A stretch of DNA of 64,000 nt, taken from assembly GCF_932276165.1 (NCBI RefSeq), contig NC_063997.1, positions 6,644,001 to 6,708,000 on the forward strand, read 5' to 3'. The notes beneath the pieces were generated by a model. The model saw only the letters and a list, made by a program, of their open reading frames with translations, had not been told where the DNA came from and made no database searches. Positions within the stretch are counted from its first letter, which is position 1, and the number at the start of each line of letters is the position of its first letter. Below, piece by piece: positions 54,046 through 64,000 of this stretch. A program made the translations under genes and the position numbers. Origin of the DNA: Plutella xylostella. Its lineage: Eukaryota; Arthropoda; Insecta; Lepidoptera; Plutellidae.

Positions 54046-57000
54046 GTAAGTAAAAATATTTTTATATTTTTTTGCCGTGAAAAAAAATTATAATGTTTTT
54101 AACATTATAACAACTAAGTAACGCGTCATAAGAATTTACATTAGTTGTTCATGTTAATTGCTTATTTCAATAAGTAGGTACTTCTTACCGTATATAATTG
54201 TACATACAAACACCTACCTACTTCGTATTAATTTTATGTATAGAAGATAATTACCAAGACAAGACTTGTTTCAGTTGTAAAAAACTGAAGTAATTTTCTT
54301 ATGTTTCAAAATTACTCTAAAAAAACGATAGTACACGTTCCGTAACAATTTTCTTTTCGACGACATAGGTACGCTTAGATCACACATTTATTTTATTTAT
54401 GGATTCATATATTTTGTTTGCAAGCATCGTACCCATTTTGCATCTACTGTACATGTTACACTGAATTTCCGAAACTCGCAGAACAAACCTTTTTTTTACT
54501 TCACTTCCTAGTAGAGTACGCAACTCGCAACAACGACAAGTCGATCTAGAGTATTCTAGAGTTAGCTATAAATAAACTTTTGTACCTTTCAAAACTCACT
54601 AACAACTACTGAAGCTGACCGTACATACCAAGTCATACTAATAGTTAAACAATCCTAATCCTAACTAATATTATAAATGCGAAAGTAACTGTGTCTGTCT
54701 GTCTGTCTGTCTGTTACTCTTTCACGCCAAAACCACTGAACGGATTTGAATGAAACTTGGTATACATATGGTCTAAACCCTGGGAAAGAACATAGGCTAC
54801 TTTTTATCCCGGAATTCCCACGGAAAAACTTTTTAAGGCGAAGCGAAGCGCGCGGGGACAGCTAGTAATTCTTATAACTCCCTGTTCCAGTGTTCCTGAT
54901 CCCGCAGCGCTATGTCCTCGGCATCATGGGCCTCCTGGCGGTGTGCAACGCGTACACCATGCGGGTGTGTCTCAACCTGGCCGTCACTCAGATGGTGAAC
55001 AACTCCAAGACCGACGGAGACCACTTTGAGGACCCCCTGGCGTGTCCCGACGACGAGTACATAGGCAATGGAACTGTCAGCTTGAGGCCGGTGAGTTGGA
55101 TTTGAGTGGACGATTATGACCCGCGTGACCTGAATGCGGTGTGTATGAGTTTTTAGTCATTAGCCAAAATGAGTTGTTGGTGTAGGAGTACCCAACCCAT
55201 AGTATGTACCTACCCAACATAGAGGTAACCTTGTAAGATGAAACGTAATTAATTTTAACAGAGAATGGTATTCATTATTTTTAGTTGCATTGATTCATAT
55301 TATCTATGTCTTCCTAGTTAGTACCTCATAATTAAAACTGTAGACTATAATGAAGGTTTCTATCATAAGTCGCAGAGCCTCCTTGTATCACCTGTTTCTG
55401 TTCTTTATATAAATTACTAGCTGTTCCCGCGCGCTTCGCTTCGCCTTAAAAAGTTTTGCCGTGGGAATTCCGGGATAAAAAGTAGCCTATGTTCTTTCCC
55501 AGGGTCTAGACCGTATGTATACCAAATTTCATTCAAATCCGTTCAGTAGTTTTGGCGTGAAAGAATAAAAGACAGACAGACAGACAGACACAGTTACTTT
55601 CGCATTTATAATATTAGTAAGGATGTTATTGGCAATATACGTCCGGCGGAGCAGTCAGCGACTGACGTTAATATAACTTTTGGATGCTTTCCCCACGGCG
55701 CCGGCAAACCCTGCCCAGCTCTAGTGTTACAGTAGGTATTTTAGCTAAAAAAAAAACACACACTCACGCCTTGTACTAATGTACTCCCTTGCGGGGTAGG
55801 CAGAGGTGCATTGCTGCACCCACTTTTCGCCAGTGTTATTTTTTAGTCCCAATGTAATAGGGGGCGAGCCTATTGCCGTTTTACGGGCACATCCAAGACC
55901 CGAGAACAAATATCTGTGTTTAAACAAATATCTGCCCCAGCCGGGAATCGAACCCGGGACCTTCGGCTCAGTAGTCAGGGTCACTAACCACTACGCCATT
56001 GGGTCGTCTATTAGCTAACTACTTAAAATATCAATTACCCTACATAAGCCAACACCATGAAATGACTTCTCGGTAAGATCTAGAAGTCATTCAAAACCAA
56101 TAAGGGTTGTCGTAGGTTAGGTCTAAATTGTTTACTAGGTACTGTAGCGGCACTGGAAAATACTAAGGTTATTTTCCGTAATTGATTAATCATTTACGTA
56201 TTAGTAAATGAAAACCTTATCAAAATGTTACGTATGTTATTTACGCATGCCTTAAACATGCACCATTACATTATTTTGCAAGTACCTACTTAGTACTTTT
56301 GGTTCTGGAATAATATTTAAGAGAAGGTATCTAAGTAAAGTAAGTACAAAATGTTCAGAAACCATAACAGTTTTAAATAAATAAATATATGGGGACATCT
56401 CACACACGGCCATCCGACCCCAAGCTAGGCAGAACCTGTGTTATGGGTGTCGGACAGCTGATATATCTACACAAATACATACATAGATAGATACTAAATA
56501 TAAATATCAACACCCAAGACCCGAGTACAAATATCTGTCTTTAAACAAATATCTGCCCCAGCCGGGAATCGAACCCGGGACCTTCGGCTCAGTAGTCAGG
56601 GTCACTAACCACTACGCCATTCGGTCGTCTATCGTTTTGCCATCACACATTTAGTAAATAAAGTATATCTTTATTCAGGCATTGTGAAACAGACACTTAA
56701 AATGTTAAACATGTATTGCATATAAACGGACTCTATAAAAAAACATAAGATCAGCGGTAAGCATAGTTAAAACACCTTCCATTTACCATCATTATTATTA
56801 GGTATGTGTTTTATTATGTATCAGCTACTTTTCATTAGGGGGGTTAATCTTTAATTCCCACTACGCACGCTCCAGAATTGACGACTCTATCTTGTTGTAT
56901 TAACTCGTGGTCATTGCGTGGCCATTCTCGTTTTTCGAGTTAGTTACTGTTAGTTACTTAGTTAGTTAGAGTGACCCCCTGGGGTGTTATCAGACGCGGC

Positions 57001-60000
57001 AATAACACGAGTATAGTGACAATAAACACTTGAAACGCATTTAATCTATCGTTTAGTACTTTTGAGTGCTTTCACTGTTTGTATCAGTGTGTTCATTACA
57101 CTGATACAGCAGATCTAGAGAGATGTACATACAGATAATATAGCAATTTTCTGAGTACACAGAGATTACTTACATTATATCAGTCTTATAATGGGTTTTT
57201 TTAATTTCAGGATCGTAGGTACTTACCTCAAATTATCTCTTAGTTACTTAGACGACCGAATGGCGTAGTGGTTAGTGACCCTGACTACTGAGCCGATGGT
57301 CCCGGGTTCGATTCCCGGCTGGGGCAGATATTTGTTTAAACACAGATATTTGTTCTCGGGTCTTGGATGTGCCCGTAAAATGGCAATAGGCCCGCCCCCT
57401 ATTACATTGGGACTAACATACACTCTGGCGAAAAGTGGGTGCAGCAATGTACCTCTGCCTACCCCGCAAGGGAGTACATTAGTACAAGGCGTGAGTGCGT
57501 GTTTTTTTTTTTTTTTTTGTCTCTTAGTTAAAAACTGCTACTGTGCTACCACAAAAAACTTTAAATACTGTTTAACTAGTGTTTAAAACGAAATTTGACA
57601 GATTTTGTAGGCGTTTGACAGCGGTAAACATCCGTTAGATACTGTCTAAGTTTTTGTGGTAAAGCCCCTGTGTTTATTATACTTAAATTAGGTTAACTTA
57701 GCTTTTACTAAAGTTATAACCATCACACTCAGCTCTAACCTTCTGGTCGCCAGAAATCTAAACCTGTTCTTTGCATCCCACATCTCTAAACACTTTCGGT
57801 CTTATTAAACCCAAATGAACTCATTAACTTTTTCCTAATAATTATATAATTGTATATTTCCTAATAATTATATATTGATATAATTCAGACACAAACTTTA
57901 TCCCAAATTTCAGCACGCAATCTTCGACTGGAGCGAGTCGACTCAAGGCCTGATATTAAGTGGCTTCTACTACGGGTACGCCATCACCCACATCCCTGGG
58001 GGCTACTTGGCCGAGCGGTACGGCGGCAAGTGGACCCTCGGGATTGGTCTGCTGAGCACAGCCGTCTTCACACTCCTGACTCCAGTCGTGGTTAAGGCTG
58101 GAGGGGCCACCTGGCTGTTCATACTGAGGGTCTTGCAGGGAATGGGGGAGGTACGATTATTGCTCATTTTTTATTGTTTTAAGGCTAGTTTTTTAGTTGT
58201 CGGATAGATGTTTTATTTGAGGAATAAAATTGTTGCTGTAAGGTACAGTCTTATTCAAATATTCAGACGCAACAATGAATTATTCCACTGATAACTACAT
58301 ACATACATAATTCTCACGACTGTAATCCCCGAAGGGGTAGTCAGAGGTGAATTGTAAGCGAGAAAACCGCTTTTCGCTGTAATAATGTATAAATAAACCG
58401 CAGATAACTATTTATAAATAATATTTCAATATTTACACTCCATACAAGGCTTTATAATTAACATAATTATGTTATATAAAAATAGGTGTTCGTTTAGTTT
58501 ATTATTAGCATAAAGTTAATGATTTAAGCGAAGCTTCGGCCATTGAACTTGAAATCGTTTAGAGGTTTTAAAGGCGTATAAATTTAGCAATTTGGCCTCA
58601 CACCACGTGATCTCAGAAACTATTAAAAGTATTAAAACAAGCAGGTCAAAATTCTGCGCTTTTATTCAATTTTTATAGGTTGTAAAAGGATATAGCTGGA
58701 ATTTTGTAAAATTAGACCCCTACGAGACCTCAGCGGCCCAAGCTGAAATAAAAAACGCTAATGAAAGTTATTTCACTAAGGGCGGATTCGGCCAACGTCG
58801 AGTAACTGTTTACTCACGAGTAAAGTACCAGTTACTCGCGAGTAAGCAGATTTTGCATTCTACCAAACCTGAAACCAAGATAACTAGCTTATCCCAAGAA
58901 TAAAATGTTATACCGCCAAAATTGACCGTGTAACGAGCTTATCCGAGAGTAATTTTGTAATGGCGGCAGCACATCAGCTGATTAGAAAACCGTCATAATG
59001 ACATATAAACACATCTGTCAAAACATAAACAAAAGTACGTTAAAAGGCAAAGTCTCAGAATAACAACAGCGAATAAAATATTAAAACATACAGTGAAACT
59101 ATAAAGTCCTGAAATTAAATGAGGGCGCAGCTATCTTTCATGTAGCAACCCTATATAGCGAAACAAAACTGACTTTGATACTTGAAATTTTGCCTGTGAC
59201 TACCTACCCTATTTCTGTATTTAAAAACAACTTACCATCCACAAAAAAAAACTCATTATTCAAGCTGGAAGGTGTTAATATGAAGGATAATAGTGAAACC
59301 AATAAATATTTATTTAGATAACGTTATTAGAACTGTATAAAATATCCGGATTTGTTGACGAAGGGCACACATAGTAAAATCATCAATCTCTTTTTAGACG
59401 GCCTGTTCTGTTTCTTCCCGGAGTTAGAAATATTCCATTATAGAGCCCTCTTTTGCAATATGCCAGACGGTACTGTCCGATACTCCTATAAAATAAAATA
59501 AAAAATGCTTATTTGAAACTACCCTAAGTTAAGAAAAACAGAGTTACAGAATGAGAATTTAGTAAGTAAACATAAAATATAACTTCAAGTATCAAAATGT
59601 TATGGTTTGACTCAACTTAAACCAGCTCAAACCTACAACCAGCGGTATGTAAACAATGTTCGACTTGGGCTCTAAACCTAGGTTTATCGATAAATGAAGC
59701 GTTGGTACTGATAAAAAATGAATTATTACAATTTGTACAATGTTACATACCCGTCATAGACGCTGTAAGAGCGTAAACATCCTCCAAATTCGACAAAATG
59801 TGTCCAGCTTCATGTTCCGCTAAACATTGTATATAAACTCGATAAATAACTTCCCTAGCTTGACTACGAATATTTTTCTTCATCTTCCTAATTGCAAACA
59901 AGCGTAAATAGTTGTTTTTATCTAGATTATCCTAATAATTAATAAGAAAATGGAAAAAACAGCCAACCGCCAACTGCCATAAACAATTGTTATGACTTTT

Positions 60001-63000
60001 ATGTTTCTTTTCTAATGGTGCCAGGCTCCTGAAAATTTTAGTTCCTCAAACATTAATTTCAGGACTTTATAGTTTCACTGTAAACAATTTCATACTTTTA
60101 TAATCCGTTCAAACTAAGTTGGCATGTCATTTCTATTGCATGCTTTGAAACGCAGCTATTTTTATTTTAGTTGCATTACAGTTTCGTTCCTCGTTCATTC
60201 AATTAATCATGGTATAACTTGGTAGAATGCAAATGTACTTATACCAGATATTTACTCGCGTATAAATTTTATTCCAGTATAGTTATTCTCGTGTAAGGTG
60301 ATGTTTGGACGAATTCGCCCTAAGAGCGGATTCGGCCAACGTCGAGTAACTTTTTACTCACGAGTAAAGTACCAGTTACTCGCGAGTAAGCAGATTTTGC
60401 ATTCTACCAAACCTGAAACCAAGATAACTAGCTTATCCCAAGAATAAAATGTTATACCGCCAAAATTGACCGTGTAACGAGCTTATCCGAGAGTAATTTT
60501 GTAATGGCGGCAGCACATCAGCTGATTAGAAAACCGTCATAATGACATATAAACACATCTGTCAAAACATAAACAAAAGTACGTTAAAAGGCAAAGTCTC
60601 AGAATAACAACAGCGAATAAAATATTAAAACATAAACAATTTCATACTTTTATAATCCATTCAAACTAAGTTGGCATGTCATTTCTATTGCATGCTTTGA
60701 AACGCAGCTATTTTTATTTTAGTTGCATTACAGTTTCGTTCCTCGTTCATTCAATTTAATCATGGTATAACTTGGTAGAATGCAAATGTACTTATCCTAG
60801 ATATTTACTCGCGTATAATTTTAATACCGGTATAGTTATTCTCGTGTAACGTAATGTTTGGACGAATTCACCCTAAGGGTGGATTCGATCAACGTCGAGT
60901 AACTTTTTACTCACGAGTAAACTAGCAGTTACTCGCGAGTAAGCCGATTTTGCATTCTACCAAACCCGAAACCAAGATAAGTAGCTTATCCCAAGAATAA
61001 AATGTTATACCGCCAAAATTGACCGTGTAACGAGCTTATCCGAGAGTAATTTTGTAATGGCGGCGGCACATCAGCTGATTAGAAAACCGTCATAATGACA
61101 TATAAGCACATCTGTCAAAACATAAACAAAAGTAAGTTAATAGGCAAATTCTCAAAATAACAACAGCGAATAAAATATTAAAACATAAACAATTTCATAC
61201 TATTATAATCCATTCAAACTAAGTTGGCATGTCATTTCTATTGCATGCTTTGAAACGCAACTATTTTTATTTTAGTTGCATTACAGTTTCGTTCCTCGTT
61301 CATTCAATTAATCATGGTATAACTTGGTAGAATGCAAATGTACTTATCCTAGATATTTACTCGCGTATAAATTTTATTCCGGTATAGTTATTCTCGTGTA
61401 AGATGATGTTTGGACGAATTCGCCCTAAATACCTATTACACAAATTTATTTGAGTAAGTATAAAAATTGTGTCCATTTATGAATGCTATCACGATTACTA
61501 AAACAGCCAGATTCAGACAACAGACTTCGAAGAATTAAATGCTACTTTACTAACTTTATCCGGCTAAACGCCTGAAAATATATTATAGTTTTTGAATGTT
61601 CTAAAACTCGTAGCGTTTATAAATAAATTAGGCGCTACTGGGCAGCGGATTATAGCAACACCTAAGTTGGCCATTTCTGTAAATTTTTTTTTCAAAACTA
61701 TTATTATTATTATTTTTTATTATATATACAAAGTCTATAATTATAAATACAAAGGGCTGACTGGAAGAGATCGCGTTTTGGTAATAAGTCCGCCCTTGTA
61801 TACTAGTTTAGTTTAAATTTCTCCATCTTTTTATTTTGTATACAATAAAGTGTTTCAATATATAAATAAAGAAGAAACGTACAACGTGGACTCGGGTATA
61901 GTATCTATGTAATTTATATTCACTCTATTTCCAGGGCCCCACAATGCCAGCCTTGATGATAGTGTTGGCTCGCTGGGTGCCTCCTCATGAGCGGTCCCGC
62001 CAAGGTGCCTTGGTCTTCGGAGGCGCTCAGATCGGGAACATATTCGGGTCCTTCATGTCTGGTTTCCTCATGGCCGGCGATGGTGACTGGGCCAATGTGT
62101 TCTATTTCTTCGGCTGCTTCGGTATCCTGTGGTTCCTTGCCTGGGTAAGCAGTATATTTTATTTAAAAATATACAAAAAGTAATAGAGATGTTATATTGC
62201 TTCCATTTTTGTCTTTAAAATAATATCGACTCCCGCTAAACTGTTCTGTTAAATCGGGGAACTTTCATCTTATTTCTATATGTAACTATAGACTTTTCGT
62301 CAGCGTAATTATTACATTGTCAACAAAATCAGGAAAATTGTTTAAAAAAAGTAGGCCAACTTAATTTACCACCACTTATTTTCTACTCTCACCCCCAAAC
62401 CATTAACCGCTATCAACAAACCCAACCTCTTTGCAGAGCATCCTCTGCTTCAGTACGCCAAACACTCATCCGTACATTTCCGCGGAAGAGCTCAAGTATT
62501 TGAACGAGACAGTCACGAGCGCCGAGAACAGAAGCGTGCGGGACCCCGTGCCCTGGAGGGCCATCGTGCGGTCCTTCCCCGTTTGGGGACTGCTTTTTGC
62601 CGCCGTAAGTGTTTTAGCTATTATTCTGTCTGTATTAGGGTTAGTGTCCACCTTTCGGCACGCAACGTACGCATCGCGTTCGGTATTCTTTGTATAGAAA
62701 TACACAGAAATTCGTCCACTTTATCGGCATTGCTGAAGCCGTTTCTCCATACATTACATTTATGAAAATCCGTTTGGTCCAATAAGTAGATACGTCGTTG
62801 GATAGATACCGTAAGTTGGACGCTTAAATTTACCTTACCACAACCAGCCACAACCATAAAAAATATAGGTTTAATGCGTGTTGTTTGATTCACATAAGTA
62901 CATTTACCACATGAACAAATATCTGGTGTCCTCAACGTAATTCAGAGAAATTGTATATTATTCAAAGGTTAACCACATCTATCATGATGTCATCAAACAA

Positions 63001-63396
63001 AACGTTAGGTACCTAGGTATATAGTTTAATCAATGGTTTTCTATTCTAATCGATACTTACTTTAAAGGAAAAACTCAAGGAAAAGGTACGGACCTAACAA
63101 CATCGCAAAATACCAATGGTTGGTCATTTCACAGTGCCTTCCTAAATTACTTAACAACATAACTTACTCCGCTTCCCAGGTCGGCCACGATTGGGGCTAC
63201 TACACAATGGTGACAGACCTCCCCAAGTACATGACTGACGTGTTGAAGTTCAACATCGCGGCCACGGGCACGTTCACGGCCATCCCTTACCTGGCCATGT
63301 GGGTTAGCTCCTTTATCTTCGGCTGGGTCTGTGACGTCTGCATCAAGAGGAACTGGCATACTATTAAGACTGGAAGGATCATTCATACTACTATTG
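54012..63396 (+). CDS. SLC17-type MFS transporter 3 (putative inorganic phosphate cotransporter), 3' end outside window
   Basis: Six exons are visible (54012-54045, 54891-55090, 57914-58150, 61935-62144, 62437-62604, 63180-63396), encoding 355 codons that end in phase 1. By comparison with genes 1 and 2, the missing part is exon 7 (TM9-TM11) and exon 8 (TM12 and tail). Features: GWRL start; PQRYVLGIMGLLAVCNAYTM in TM1; loop sequons at N48 and N71; LAERYGGKW MFS loop; ARWVPPHERSRQG; FGGAQIGNIFGSFMSG; SAEELKYL loop; GHDWGYYTMVTDLPKYM. The same family role as its neighbours is expected; the substrate is unknown. Introns 2 and 3 are large (2.8 and 3.8 kb) because of transposon insertions. Confidence 0.92.
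54655..54868 (+). mobile_element. Helitron-like repeat, copy 4, abutting an exon
   Basis: It is a full-length copy (AATATTATAAATGCGAAAGT, (TCTG)n, GGAATTCCCACGG, ACAGCTAGTA). Only about 22 bp separate its end from the first base of transporter 3 exon 2 (54891). Confidence 0.8.
54891..55090 (+). CDS. Transporter 3 exon 2 (TM1 and luminal loop)
   Basis: Enters phase 1 (T+TG gives Leu), leaves phase 0 at CCG|GTGAGT. It encodes FLIPQRYVLGIMGLLAVCN, MRVCLNLAVTQMV and the shortest loop of the three paralogues (NNS and NGT sequons). Confidence 0.93.
55414..55624 (-). mobile_element. Helitron-like repeat, copy 5, inverted
   Basis: A reverse-oriented copy of the 54655 module lies about 320 bp downstream of exon 2, so exon 2 is flanked by an inverted pair. 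Confidence 0.8.
55755..56008 (-). mobile_element. tRNA-headed SINE, type A body
   Basis: Same family as 21536 and 57251; minus orientation, with the head complement at the right (GCCATTGGGTCGTC). It lies in intron 2 of transporter 3. Confidence 0.85.
56376..56629 (-). mobile_element. tRNA-headed SINE, type B body
   Basis: It has the same head as the type A copies (GGAATCGAACCCGGGACCTT complement) but a different body (CCATCCGACCCCAAGCTAGG, GACAGCTGATATATCTACAC). The AT-rich tail is at the left. Confidence 0.85.
57251..57517 (+). mobile_element. tRNA-headed SINE, type A body, poly-T end
   Basis: A full copy from GACGACCGAATGGCGTAGTG to ACAAGGCGTGAGTGCGTG, followed by an 18-T run at about 57500-57517. 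It is inverted relative to the copy at 55755. Confidence 0.85.
57914..58150 (+). CDS. Transporter 3 exon 3 (TM2-TM3)
   Basis: Phase 0/0, donor GAG|GTACGA, weaker than its paralogues. It encodes FDWSESTQGLILSGFYYGYA, THIPGGYLAERYGGKW and RVLQGMGE. Confidence 0.94.
58780..61425. repeat. Head-to-tail trimer of a ~550-bp PIF/Harbinger-like MITE
   Basis: Three copies lie in the same orientation at 58780-60320 (interrupted), 60324-60873 and 60877-61425. They start GGGCGGATTCGGCCAACGTC (or variants) and end GGACGAATTCGCCC. Each junction shares a single TAA, which also flanks the outer ends: the 3-bp target typical of PIF/Harbinger. Copies are strongly similar, with no coding frame. The array lies in intron 3 of transporter 3. 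Confidence 0.88.
59092..60080 (-). mobile_element. Nested Tc1/mariner-like element with a transposase fragment
   Basis: This 989-bp insertion in the first MITE copy has 28-bp perfect inverted ends (CAGTGAAACTATAAAGTCCT...) and a TA target duplication (59090-59091, 60081-60082). The uninterrupted sister copies prove the empty site. On the minus strand an exon at 59751-59883 (start MKKNIRSQAREVIYRVY) joins in phase across a GTATGT...TATAG intron to 59485 downward. The join gives ASMTGVSDSTVWHIAKEG, a helix-turn-helix DNA-binding segment as found in IS630/Tc1-mariner-type transposases. It soon stops, so this is a non-autonomous relic. Confidence 0.75.
61740..61870 (+). mobile_element. LINE 3' tail
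   Basis: The sequence GGCTGACTGGAAGAGATCGC, a spacer, CCGCCCTTGTATA and an AATAAAG signal matches the 3'-UTR type of the LINE at 4469-5171. It ends about 65 bp before exon 4 of transporter 3. Confidence 0.55.
61935..62144 (+). CDS. Transporter 3 exon 4 (TM4-TM6)
   Basis: Phase 0/0. It encodes VLARWVPPHERSRQGALVFG, IGNIFGSFMSGFLM and FYFFGCFGILWFLAW. Donor GTAAGC. Confidence 0.95.
62437..62604 (+). CDS. Transporter 3 exon 5 (central loop)
   Basis: Phase 0/0. It encodes CFSTPNTHPYISAEELKYL and DPVPWRAIVRSFPVWGL. Confidence 0.94.
63180..63396 (+). CDS. Transporter 3 exon 6 (TM7-TM8), last visible
   Basis: Phase 0 to phase 1, donor G|GTAAAA. It encodes GHDWGYYTMVTDLPKYM, TGTFTAIPYLAMW and CDVCIKRNWHTIKTGR. 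Length is the same as in the paralogues. Confidence 0.94.
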
Positions 63397-64000
63397 GTAA
63401 AAAGATTCAAAAATTAAATATTCTTCACAAATTTTACACAGTGTATAAACACGTTCTGAAACTCTTCTTGTAAGTTATACAAAACGTGTAGTAGCAGAAC
63501 ATTACAAATTACATCCATTACATTCACATACACAAAGGTTGCTTGGTAGAGATCTCTTTTATAGCCAAAAGGCATGTGTTAGATTATTACTATTATTATT
63601 TTTTTAGCGGTATACCTATGTAATGTTACTTGTAAAACTGTAATATTCGTTGTGTGTTCCATCACTATACAAATTCAACACTGACAATGTATTTTAACTT
63701 CGATCAGCCTCTATTCCGTTAGGCCCGGGTCTCCTATTTACGCCGTAGATCGCGTCCAGCGTCACGTCGTAGGCCGCGTCACGATGCTCACTATACGAGT
63801 AGAAATGTACTGATGCGGTCTCCCTCACACGCCGACGTTGGCGCGTAGACGTAGTGAGCATCGTGACGCGGCCTACGGCGTGACACTGGACGCGACCTAC
63901 GGCGCGTAATAGGAGAGGCCTAACTCCGAGTGACATTGGTTGTTTTAAAATGACTGTCAACTTAGATACTGACTAATCTAATTTAAAAAACGTTTGTGTT
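63397..64000. other. Intron 6 of transporter 3, running off the window
   Basis: No exon 7 was seen before the window ends. It contains a LINE-tail echo near 63535-63600 and a GC-rich palindromic element at 63720-63923. Confidence 0.6.
63720..63923. repeat. GC-rich palindromic MITE
   Basis: The left arm (TTAGGCCCGGGTCTCCTATT, then CGCCGTAGATCGCGTCCAG and GCGTCACGATGCTCACTA) is repeated inverted at the right end, with short centre sequence. The arms are about 80-90 bp. There is no coding potential. Confidence 0.75.

Noticed and set aside
60301..61428. Possible CRISPR-like or satellite array, because of the repeated ~550-bp units
   Set aside because: There are only three units, each with terminal inverted ends and TAA borders, which fits MITE insertion. 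No short direct repeats with spacers are present.

Overview
The window looks like lepidopteran (moth or butterfly) nuclear DNA. It is AT-rich and intron-rich, with GT/AG splice sites. It is full of tRNA-headed SINEs, Helitron-like repeats bearing a (TCTG)n tract, LINE tails and small inverted-repeat transposons typical of Lepidoptera. No bacterial, viral or CRISPR features were seen. Every gene model here was built by hand, by joining exons whose splice sites and reading phases agree; nothing was checked against RNA or a database.

Region 1 (about 5.7-24.1 kb, + strand) holds the 3' eight coding exons of an inactive rhomboid (iRhom/rhomboid-5 type) gene. The exons join without a frame break into 595 codons plus stop, covering the end of the cytosolic N-terminal domain, the cysteine-rich iRhom homology domain and the seven-helix rhomboid core. 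Upstream exons lie outside the window. Two of its exons have left decayed partial copies in the introns, and a third exon has a duplicated, in-frame 3' splice site. On the opposite strand, inside the first intron (7.76-9.00 kb), is a compact three-exon gene for a 148-residue secreted cysteine-rich protein whose cysteine spacing resembles a chitin-binding (peritrophin/CBM14) domain.

Region 2 (24.1-33.1 kb) is the iRhom 3' end and a repeat-filled intergenic stretch with no gene I can support.

Region 3 (33.1-64.0 kb, + strand) is a tandem cluster of three paralogous SLC17-type major-facilitator transporters, the family usually annotated in insects as 'putative inorganic phosphate cotransporter' or sialin-like. 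Gene 1 (515 aa) and gene 2 (519 aa) are complete. Gene 3 runs off the window end after six exons (355 codons). Intron positions and phases are shared, except that gene 2 splits the seventh exon in two. The introns carry much of the structural novelty: two very long inverted repeats (1.66 kb and 1.05 kb) that would fold in the pre-mRNA, a hAT-like element with an exact 8-bp target duplication and internal six-base repeats, a head-to-tail trimer of a PIF/Harbinger-like MITE with a Tc1/mariner-like element nested inside it, and an inverted pair of Helitron-like repeats flanking exon 2 of gene 3.

The iRhom gene (membrane-protein trafficking) and the transporters have no evident functional link. 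Their adjacency looks like ordinary genomic neighbourhood.
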